Shown piece after piece: positions 23,201 through 29,701 of a stretch of DNA of 33,988 nucleotides (its first letter is position 1; each line of letters begins with the position of its first letter). A model generated the notes under the pieces. The model was not told the DNA's origin, searched no databases, and saw only the letters and a program-made list of their open reading frames with translations. A program made the position numbers and the translations under genes. The stretch spans positions 1-33,988 of the IMG/VR virus record IMGVR_UViG_3300034374_003486. One strand, given 5' to 3'. The DNA comes from a virus.

Positions 23201-24478
23201 CTACGACAAAACCTCTGGATTGATTCTGTAACGATACTGCAACTGATAAACACCGTCCGGCAAAGGCCAAAGTATCAATTCGTATCGTGTAGGATCGTTG
23301 TCATCTAGCGGAGCTTTAACACGAACTGCTGCCTTCGTAGGTCGTGAGCTTGCTTGGCTTTCCTGTAGCAAGTTGCGAACTTGAAACTCTCCAATGATCT
23401 CGACAGGCGGATAAAGCATGTAATCGCTAGGTGCTAGCGTCATTGGACCGTCAATATAGGCAAAGTCTGCTGGCAGGTCGTAAGCAAAAACGTCTGCCGC
23501 TGTCGTGATAGTTGCTAGCGGAGTCAGCCATCCCCATTGATGCGGGTACTTCATGCCGGGAATTGGTGGAGGGTTGCACGCCAGTCGCATACCCTCTTTG
23601 AATATTTCTTTAATCTTCGCGTTTTGAGATGCTGTCCATACTCTTGCATTTGGACCAGCACCGATATGGATTCCTATTCGCTTTAGTATCTGACCCCTGC
23701 TTGTCAGCAAAGATGGATCGTCGTCATCAGGCCAAACACCCTCAGTCGTAGCCGCTGCCGATTGAATGTCCAACAAAACAGATGAAGCAAGAGTTTCTAT
23801 CATCTTCTGACGATAGACCTGCGATCCACCGCCTGACCTTTCCTCCATCACAGCTAAGCAGCAAGCAAGTATCGCTTGTGCATGTTCAGTTCCACCTAAC
23901 GGCCAAGGGTATTCGTTGCTCAATCGTGGAGGAACAACTGCATACTGAACGGTGATTGTCTCTGCACCATTAGGGATCGGATACACAAGCAAGCTGTTGC
24001 GACTGCGAGATGCACCTTCTCCGCTTACAACTTTCTTCGCACAGTATTGCGGATTGTCAGTTTTACTTTCCGATGAAATCAACTGCCGCAGGTGTGTTTC
24101 CTGAGCGATCGCCAAACGATTACTATTGGAACGCGAAGTGGTTGGCTCTCCAAGGAAGTTGCCAAAGTCGATAGGCAATTCGTACTCCGACTTCCCAGAC
24201 TCCATTGCGATTTCCACAGTTAGCTGCAAAAAAGACCAGCTATGCGGCGCACGACGCAAACGCTCTTTCTGAGCTTCTGTTGCGTCAGGTATTGTCATCT
24301 CGCTAGGAGGCGGGAAGTAAAATCGGAATAAACCTCCCTCGATAATGCTGTCAATTACCGATCGTTGTTGATAGTCGAGCAACGAAGCATCTTTGGGGTA
24401 ATCCGGCATCACTGCCGTTACCTCTTTTCGCAACCAGTGATAGTTGCCGTATTCTGCTTCTCTTATGGGCCAAACCAT
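23201..24478 (-). CDS. Head-tail adaptor-like protein with two copies of the adaptor domain
   Basis: 425 residues. The first copy (about 35-215) has FRFYFPPP, HSWSFLQLTVEI, YELPIDFGNFLG, YPIPNGAETITVQYAV and PWPLGGTEHAQAILACCLAV. The second (about 285-425) has ACNPPPIPGMKY, HQWGWLTPLATI, AYDLPADFAYID and WPLPDGVYQLQYRYRI, and stops there, so it lacks the PLGG helix. The same motif order occurs once in the upstream gene. The fold pattern (helix, H-x-W-S-F strand, Y-x-LPxDF, then a W/Y-P-x-P-D strand) resembles short-tailed-phage connector or tail-adaptor proteins that dock under the portal. It overlaps the upstream gene by TAATG. Probably a connector ring component. Confidence 0.6.
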   Translation of the reverse strand: MVWPIREAEYGNYHWLRKEVTAVMPDYPKDASLLDYQQRSVIDSIIEGGLFRFYFPPPSEMTIPDATEAQKERLRRAPHSWSFLQLTVEIAMESGKSEYELPIDFGNFLGEPTTSRSNSNRLAIAQETHLRQLISSESKTDNPQYCAKKVVSGEGASRSRNSLLVYPIPNGAETITVQYAVVPPRLSNEYPWPLGGTEHAQAILACCLAVMEERSGGGSQVYRQKMIETLASSVLLDIQSAAATTEGVWPDDDDPSLLTSRGQILKRIGIHIGAGPNARVWTASQNAKIKEIFKEGMRLACNPPPIPGMKYPHQWGWLTPLATITTAADVFAYDLPADFAYIDGPMTLAPSDYMLYPPVEIIGEFQVRNLLQESQASSRPTKAAVRVKAPLDDNDPTRYELILWPLPDGVYQLQYRYRINPEVLS

Positions 24479-25146
24479 TACGCCATTCCTAGTTGCTTCA
24501 TGTCAGTAACGATGGAGGCAGCCAGCTTTTGCTGGAACAGCTGATAATGCACTGACCCCTCTGTACCCAATAGCTCTGGGTTCTGCTGGGCTTCTGCTGC
24601 GGCAAGGATCGACGCGATTATCGTGTCTCCATGAGTTTCTCCACCCAGAGGATATGGGTTTTGCTGAGAAAGTGTTTCAGGAGCGAACATGTACCAAAAC
24701 GACAAAGTTCCTTCCATGTCTGGTGTCGGATACACACCTATCTCATATCGCGTGTCGTGAGTCACCTGCTTGTTTCTCACAGCACTATATTCTGGAGTTC
24801 CGCTTAAACCTTCTCCAGTAATACGAAGTCTTATCCCTTCTTCCGTTGTATTGCTTAAAGGATGGTCGCCGTAGCTTACCGTTGCTACAGATGCAAGTCT
24901 TTGAAAATCATCAGGCAGCGTGTACCAGTTCTGCCCAACTACTAAATCAATAGTGTTGAACCTACGAACGAAACTCCACTCGTGCGATTGTTCGCCGGTA
25001 GGAAAATAAAACCATCGCAGTCCGGTACAGATAGCGTCATCGATGGACAATTGCTCGTCCTCGCTACGGACTGTTCGTGCGAGCGGGTAGCCAAGTCTCC
25101 TCGCTACCTTTCGTTCAATTTCGTCGTAGGTGATTCGTAATGACAT
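24478..25146 (-). CDS. Head-tail adaptor-like protein, single domain
   Basis: 222 residues. It contains ITYDEIERKVARRLGY, AICTGLRWFYFPTGE, HEWSFVRRFNTIDL, YTLPDDFQRLAS, GVYPTPDMEGTLSFWYMF and NPYPLGGETHGDTIIASILA. This is the same module order as both halves of the downstream 425-residue protein. The match to a connector or adaptor family is by pattern, not by search. The gene starts four bases after the previous stop, without a clear ribosome site, so it may rely on coupled re-initiation. Confidence 0.6.
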   Translation of the reverse strand: MSLRITYDEIERKVARRLGYPLARTVRSEDEQLSIDDAICTGLRWFYFPTGEQSHEWSFVRRFNTIDLVVGQNWYTLPDDFQRLASVATVSYGDHPLSNTTEEGIRLRITGEGLSGTPEYSAVRNKQVTHDTRYEIGVYPTPDMEGTLSFWYMFAPETLSQQNPYPLGGETHGDTIIASILAAAEAQQNPELLGTEGSVHYQLFQQKLAASIVTDMKQLGMA

Positions 25147-25150
25147 TTTA

Positions 25151-25501
25151 TTAGCAGTAATGAACAGTTAGCCTTGGAATAACCGAACCCCCAGCAGAAC
25201 TCATCACTACCTTTAACTCTTCATTTTTCGTGAAGTTGTTGTGCAGAAATGTCGGAAACTTAAAATCTGCATAAGCATATCCATGAGTTGCTGCGTGATG
25301 CTCCCATACAGTGACACCACCGTAGGTAACGGTTATGTCGCCACCCTGAGTTGCTGACCAAGACCAATCGATTCTAGCGATTGCCCAGAACTCGTCCGGA
25401 TCAGCAGCGATTGTAACTGTCGCGGTTCCTCCGGCTGATCCCTCAACATGTACGTTTTTAACGTGTACGCCGGGGTTAATAATGTCGCCATGTTGTGCCA
25501 T
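25151..25501 (-). CDS. Small beta-sandwich virion protein, possible decoration or stopper
   Basis: 116 residues, nearly all beta (GTATVTIAADPDEFWAIARI, DITVTYGGVTVWEHHAAT, ELKVVMSSAGGSV). Begins MAQHGDIINPGV after GGAGAAAAAAC, a good ribosome site. The pattern of a W-rich strand followed by an aromatic, His-rich loop is common in small phage beta-sandwich proteins. Its place before the adaptor genes suggests a head-exterior or connector role. Not recognised further. Confidence 0.55.
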   Translation of the reverse strand: MAQHGDIINPGVHVKNVHVEGSAGGTATVTIAADPDEFWAIARIDWSWSATQGGDITVTYGGVTVWEHHAATHGYAYADFKFPTFLHNNFTKNEELKVVMSSAGGSVIPRLTVHYC

Positions 25502-25512
25502 TGTTTTTTCTC

Positions 25513-26142
25513 CTATACAGATGCGTCAGCAACTAAACCTTTGTCAACATTGACGAACTCTCCATCAATCTCGACCGTATATTCTCTCGGATTCTTGGGG
25601 TTTTCGCCAACCAATAAACCAATCTTGTCTCCATCGACAAGAACATAGTCAGCCTTGTCCCAATGATCCGGAACCTCTGGTTCTTCTTTTGCCTTGACTG
25701 GCTTTGGATCGTCTGTGTCATTTTTCATCGTATCTTGCTTGATTTCCGATGGAATTGACTTATCGAGCCTAACATCTCCAGCCCTGAACTCCAGAACTTT
25801 CATCTCGTCGTCTAACCTTACGCTAAGCGACCCACCTGCGACTACACCGCAAAAAACTCCGTTACGCACATTGCCAGCGTGGGAAACTAGAACTTTCGTG
25901 TTGTTCGGAACTGAACTCCAAACAACCTGCTGCTTCTCTCTTTCAGCTTCAGTCGGACAGCCAATTCCATGCGACCGCAAAATTGCAATCACCATTTCCG
26001 CTGGCAATGCTCCACCTGAGCTTTTGGTGCGATGCCACATGCGTAACTGCTGCATGTATTCGTCTTTGACCTCTTGTGGCAACTTATGCTCACAAACACC
26101 AGTCATTCTCTCAATCTGTTCAGCGTTTTGTGGATGAATCAC
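25513..26142 (-). CDS. Hypothetical 209-residue protein after the internal terminator
   Basis: Unrecognised. Residues about 10-85 are helical and basic (YMQQLRMWHRTKSSGG, MVIAILRSHGIGC), followed by a beta-rich SH3-like stretch (TKVLVSHAGNVRNGVFCGVV, SVRLDDEMKVLEFRAGDVRL), an Asp/Lys/Pro-rich linker, and a second similar beta module (YVLVDGDKIGLLVGENP, YTVEIDGEFVNVDKGL). I prefer the GTG at 26142, five bases after GGGAAGGTG, over a GTG at 26184. The latter lies inside the terminator hairpin and would give an implausible N-terminus. The C-terminus ends 12 bases before the next gene. Confidence 0.6.
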   Translation of the reverse strand: MIHPQNAEQIERMTGVCEHKLPQEVKDEYMQQLRMWHRTKSSGGALPAEMVIAILRSHGIGCPTEAEREKQQVVWSSVPNNTKVLVSHAGNVRNGVFCGVVAGGSLSVRLDDEMKVLEFRAGDVRLDKSIPSEIKQDTMKNDTDDPKPVKAKEEPEVPDHWDKADYVLVDGDKIGLLVGENPKNPREYTVEIDGEFVNVDKGLVADASV

Positions 26143-26147
26143 TTTTT

Positions 26148-26156
26148 CACCTTCCC
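26148..26156 (-). promoter_or_regulatory. Shine-Dalgarno that decides the GTG start at 26142
   Basis: GGGAAGGTG on the minus strand, then five A residues, then GTG. It lies just after the terminator's T-tract, so it would be reached by read-through transcripts or by transcripts from an undetected promoter. Confidence 0.6.
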
Positions 26157-26161
26157 GAGTT

Positions 26162-26205
26162 AAAAAAATATGGCGACACAGCACATTTGCCGTATCGCCA
26201 TATTT
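26162..26205 (-). terminator. Rho-independent terminator after the capsid module
   Basis: The minus strand reads AATATGGCGA, an imperfect inner stem and a loop around AAATGT, then TCGCCATATT running into seven T residues. The stem is at least 10 bp. It follows the decoration protein's stop by about 35 bases and is oriented to stop transcription of the head genes. It is the only clear terminator I saw. Confidence 0.75.
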
Positions 26206-26240
26206 GTAGTTGACATCAGACGCAGAATCTACGTCTTAAA

Positions 26241-27062
26241 TTAAGCTACTTGCACGCAGTGCATAAATGCGGCTTTTGCAGTAGACGCACTTCCGGAAAC
26301 TGACTTCGCACCAAGAATTGCTGCGAAGTTCGTGTCGTCCGGCCAGTTTACATCGGCTTCTAAAGTCGCTTTGCTCAGAGCTTTCTTCTGAACACCGTCG
26401 ATGTAAATTTTCAAGCGTTCCTCTGAGCTATTAGGATCAATAACAAAACCTAGCTTGTAGGTTGAGCCGCTCGTAATAGCCTGAGATACGCCAGAAACGG
26501 TCGAGATGCCGACAGCTGCTTTTTGATAGACAAAAACAATGCTGTTATCGGCCTTAACATTGAATCCAACGTAATCCGTACTAGCTTTTGGCAAACATGT
26601 AGTATCTACGATAGCACTGTTGCCGCCTGATCCCGGCTCAATAACACCAGCAATCAAACCGAAGTTGGTCGTTGCTGCTGGGGTCAAAGTTACAGCTACT
26701 TCGTAAGCCAGAACGTTGTCAAGAGAAAGCGTACCAATACCAGCAACGTTACCGCCGCTAATGACGTTAGCTTCAAGGTTACTTCCGGTACAGGTCAGAA
26801 GAACACCACTGCCATCGGCCTGACTAACAGCACCACAACCAGTATCTCCAAAAATATTAACACCATCTGACGCTTGCGCAGTCGATGCGGTCGTGTTGTA
26901 GAGATCCGATGAATAGTTGCTTACAGCTCCGCGTGCAGCTTTTTGACCATCCGGGGAAACCAGTTCCCCTTTCACAAGCGACCAGATTCGGTTGCTTGGG
27001 CCATCCGCTTTGCCCTGACCACGATGGTTCGTGAACAAAGCGGGAGAAAGTAAATTTAACAT
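26241..27062 (-). CDS. Concanavalin/LamG-like capsid-associated protein, probable head decoration protein
   Basis: 273 residues. From about residue 70 the sequence is a jelly-roll type: YEVAVTLTPAATTNFGLIAG, STDYVGFNVKADNSIVFVYQ, GSTYKLGFVIDPNSSEERLK and IYIDGVQKKALS. The combination 'GxxYxLxFxID' then 'LxIYIDGV' is typical of laminin-G/concanavalin-like lectin folds. It lies 53 bases after the capsid gene and directly before a terminator, the usual place for a decoration or head-fibre protein. The ribosome site AAAGGA is 11 bases from this ATG; an out-of-frame ATG lies only four bases from it (see findings). Confidence 0.6.
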   Translation of the reverse strand: MLNLLSPALFTNHRGQGKADGPSNRIWSLVKGELVSPDGQKAARGAVSNYSSDLYNTTASTAQASDGVNIFGDTGCGAVSQADGSGVLLTCTGSNLEANVISGGNVAGIGTLSLDNVLAYEVAVTLTPAATTNFGLIAGVIEPGSGGNSAIVDTTCLPKASTDYVGFNVKADNSIVFVYQKAAVGISTVSGVSQAITSGSTYKLGFVIDPNSSEERLKIYIDGVQKKALSKATLEADVNWPDDTNFAAILGAKSVSGSASTAKAAFMHCVQVA

Positions 27063-27115
27063 GACTCATTAAGTCCTTTGATTGTGTTTACGATTGTTAC
27101 TGTGGCTTATGAAGA

Positions 27116-28153
27116 TCACTGAGATCCTACCCAACATGCACGACGATCGACGCACATGTAGTTGCACCAGTTATCAATATGCACAGTGCGGACGTTGTGC
27201 TGCGAAGGGCTAATCTTCGGCTGGCTTCGTCGCATCTGGCAACCAGTTTTTGCAAACGGACGGAATGAAGTCCAGTTAATGCCATACAAAGGATTGCTGG
27301 TGTCGTTGTTTTCCAGATATGGAACCCAAGAAATTGGAACACCACCGATCGTAACCTGATTCATAAAGCGAGCAACGTCGCTTCCGAGTCGGTCGTTTCG
27401 GTCCTCTGCCAATCGCTCAAGAGCATCTTGTACCGCATAAGTGGTAAAGATTTCATAGTCAGCACCCTGACTTTTCATGCTTGGGTATTCAACCGGAGGC
27501 ATGAAGTGAGTGTAGACGAGAGCTTTCTTGACCTTTGCAACAAGATCGTCGCGGTTAATGCTTGAATAACCGAACGTCCAGTTACGCCAGCGTGGGTAAG
27601 CATCGCTATCAATACCGCCAGCACCGCCAGCAAAACCTGCTGGGTTGCCACCGGAGAAAGAGCCGCCATCGCCAGTATTTTTCTGCAACCAGAATGGAAT
27701 ACCCATTGGGCGACGGTCAGAAGAGCTGGTCGGAGCTGACCATAGATTCTCTTCGTTCAGCTCAGCCATGCTATTCAAAGCATCGTGTTCGCGAACTTTA
27801 AGAATACGAATGATCGTTTCGCGATCGCTTTGGAACTCTGGCTCATCGATGTCGTAGGAGTAATTAACGGTCTGCATTGCCCAAGGGACATTTGCAGAAA
27901 CCATTACGTCCTCGACCCCGGTAACATCCGTTGCAAACATGCCGGTGTTACGAGCAAGACCAGAGTTTTTGACTTGAACGCGCCACGAGATTTGCTCGCC
28001 GCCTCGTTCTTCTACTTTTTGCTTGGACATAAAACGGCTAGCCACATACTTTTGATGCGGTAGCGAAATATCGGTCCACTTGTTCCGATGGAACTTTTTA
28101 AGCGTCAGCTGCACGAAGTCATCCAGCTGGTCAGGGGTTAATCCCACAGACAT
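27116..28153 (-). CDS. Major capsid protein
   Basis: 345 residues, directly downstream of the scaffold-like gene, with features typical of HK97-fold coat proteins: an N-terminal helical arm (LDDFVQLTLKKFHRNKWTDI), EQISWRVQVKNSGLAR, a long spine-like helix (RETIIRILKVREHDALNSMA), a glycine-rich loop, and a late P/A-domain segment (VTIGGVPISWVPYLEN, then VRTVHIDNWCNYMC). 'GGVPISWVPYL' followed by a closing strand pair matches coat proteins of short-tailed phages. The fold is inferred from pattern and position. AGAGG lies nine bases before the ATG, and a perfect 7-bp GC hairpin lies in the leader. Confidence 0.8.
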   Translation of the reverse strand: MSVGLTPDQLDDFVQLTLKKFHRNKWTDISLPHQKYVASRFMSKQKVEERGGEQISWRVQVKNSGLARNTGMFATDVTGVEDVMVSANVPWAMQTVNYSYDIDEPEFQSDRETIIRILKVREHDALNSMAELNEENLWSAPTSSSDRRPMGIPFWLQKNTGDGGSFSGGNPAGFAGGAGGIDSDAYPRWRNWTFGYSSINRDDLVAKVKKALVYTHFMPPVEYPSMKSQGADYEIFTTYAVQDALERLAEDRNDRLGSDVARFMNQVTIGGVPISWVPYLENNDTSNPLYGINWTSFRPFAKTGCQMRRSQPKISPSQHNVRTVHIDNWCNYMCVDRRACWVGSQ

Positions 28154-28179
28154 TTTACTTGCCTCTTGGCTAATGTAAC

Positions 28180-28197
28180 GGTCGCCGTGGGGCGACC
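28180..28197 (-). promoter_or_regulatory. Perfect GC-rich hairpin in the capsid gene leader
   Basis: GGTCGCC and GGCGACC pair perfectly around a four-base loop, 27 bases upstream of the capsid ATG. No T-tract follows, so it is not a strong terminator. It could protect the capsid mRNA 5' end or mark an RNase processing point for high capsid expression. Confidence 0.4.
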
Positions 28198-28261
28198 CCG
28201 TTCACCAGACTAACGACACATGCCGAAAGCCAACGCTTTTCCCGAGCCGAACGTATACTAC

Positions 28262-29212
28262 TTAGTTTTCTTCAAGCATCCGTTGATACGCTTCGTCGGT
28301 TTCCGCAAGGATTCGCTGGATTTCCGCTTCTTCACTATCATAAGGTTCTGCTGATTTGACTTGTTTGCTAACTCTGCTTCCGCTCGATTGTCGTCTTGCG
28401 GCTTGTTTCTTCAGTCGCTTTTGCGACTCATTTTTTCTTATTTGTTCAGTTCTTTCTCGGAAAGCTAATGCGTTCGCGTCTCGGATCAAAACATCAAGCG
28501 ACGGGATCTGCTTTCCTTGAGAACTCAATCCGGCAGTAATCATGTCGATCGTTTCTGCCAGCTTCATTCTTCTGTCCATCTGATCTTTTGACATGCTGGA
28601 TGGCTTTGGGCCGCTTCCCTGTTTGCCAAAAAAATCTGGGTCTAAGGTGTCAAGCTGGTTATTAAACTCGCTTATTGCTCCGTCGCTTTTTGTTTCTTCA
28701 AGTCTTTGATTTTGCGACTCAAGCTGTGCGATCTTTTTTTGCAACTGGTCAATTGCAGTAAATGCCGACTGAGTTACATCGTCATATTCCTCTAGGTCGA
28801 TTTTTGAAATGTCCCAGCCTGCTACGGATTCCTGCTCCTGATCTGGAACTTCCTCTTTGACCTCTTTCTTCTCTTCCTCTTTCGGCTTTAGTTCCATCGC
28901 CTGTCTAGCGTTGATCCTGCCGAACTTTTCAATTAGATCTCTGCTACCTAAGTCATCGATTTCTTCTTTGCTTAAACCGTAGCTTTGACCTAACGTGTAA
29001 TCTTCCTCGCTTAGTCCGATGTCGTCTTTTACGGCATCTTCTTCAACAACCTCTTCCTGCACTTCCTGTTCGTCTACAGTTTCTTCTACAGTTTCGTCTG
29101 TAGATTCATCAACTGGATCAGACATAATCTCTTCAACCTGCACATCCTCGCCAATAGGTGCTGATGCCAGAGCGATCTCTTCTTCTGTCAGTTCAATGTT
29201 TTCTTCAGCCAT
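28262..29212 (-). CDS. Acidic capsid scaffold/assembly-like protein
   Basis: 316 residues. Residues about 1-110 are extremely acidic (repeats of ETVEETVDEQEVQEEVVEE). A probable coiled coil lies around 160-195 (FTAIDQLQKKIAQLESQNQR). The C-terminal third is basic (KNESQKRLKKQAARR), then a final acidic helix (EIQRILAETDEAYQRM). An acidic helical body with a basic C-terminal coat-binding part, between portal and capsid genes, is the usual scaffold design. No protease motif. GGGA precedes the ATG at 29212. A 108-base leader separates it from the capsid gene. Confidence 0.6.
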   Translation of the reverse strand: MAEENIELTEEEIALASAPIGEDVQVEEIMSDPVDESTDETVEETVDEQEVQEEVVEEDAVKDDIGLSEEDYTLGQSYGLSKEEIDDLGSRDLIEKFGRINARQAMELKPKEEEKKEVKEEVPDQEQESVAGWDISKIDLEEYDDVTQSAFTAIDQLQKKIAQLESQNQRLEETKSDGAISEFNNQLDTLDPDFFGKQGSGPKPSSMSKDQMDRRMKLAETIDMITAGLSSQGKQIPSLDVLIRDANALAFRERTEQIRKNESQKRLKKQAARRQSSGSRVSKQVKSAEPYDSEEAEIQRILAETDEAYQRMLEEN

Positions 29213-29272
29213 TTTTATTCCCGAGTTACGCTTAAAGTTCGTCTAATAATCATAGTTGTGGTCAAAATAAAG

Positions 29273-29701
29273 TTATTTTCTCAAGACCAATTCTTTTGCG
29301 TTAGCGAAATCACGCTCCGAAAGCATAGCACCGCTTCCGTTGCTGCTATTCAGATCGTTCATTTGTCTAGCCTTCAGATACTTGTTAAAAGACTGCGGAC
29401 CATCGCATTTAACCTGAAAAAACTTAGGCTCTGCCTTGTCACGAACAAACTCAACGCCCTTGATACCTGTCTGCTCAAGGTGCTTTTGCATAGCTGGCAA
29501 GTTTTGCTCGATAAATCCCATTGAATCGGAAACAATCTCCGCTCGATGGTTCATAACCTTTGTCGTTTGAACCGTTGCGTCACGAACTCTCCTGAGCCAA
29601 GTACCATCCTCTTTCTGATAGAAGCCATCTTTCGCTTCCATCATTTGCGAGAAACTTAGTAGATGAATGTTCCCGTCATCATCCTTGAACTCATATCTCA
29701 T
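29273..29701 (-). CDS. Hypothetical 142-residue protein between portal and scaffold
   Basis: Begins MRYEFKDDDGNIHLLSFSQM. That opening 'YEFKxxDG' resembles the first strand of small zinc-ribbon proteins but has no cysteine pairs, so it is not one. It continues as mixed alpha/beta with a closing basic-polar helix (SERDFANAKELVLRK). The ATG overlaps the portal stop as ATGA, so it is translationally coupled to the portal. I do not recognise it. Confidence 0.6.
   Translation of the reverse strand: MRYEFKDDDGNIHLLSFSQMMEAKDGFYQKEDGTWLRRVRDATVQTTKVMNHRAEIVSDSMGFIEQNLPAMQKHLEQTGIKGVEFVRDKAEPKFFQVKCDGPQSFNKYLKARQMNDLNSSNGSGAMLSERDFANAKELVLRK

Noticed and set aside
23156-23225. Possible hairpin around the stop of the double adaptor gene (GTCGT ... 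ACGAC)
   Set aside because: The stem is short with a mismatch, the loop is long, and there is no T-tract. It is not good enough to call a terminator.
26143-26184. Upstream GTG start that would extend the 209-residue protein by 14 residues
   Set aside because: The codon falls inside the terminator hairpin, and a proper Shine-Dalgarno serves the GTG at 26142.
29273-29701. FmdB-like zinc ribbon suggested by the MRYEFKDDDG opening
   Set aside because: The required cysteine pairs are absent; only one cysteine is present in the protein.
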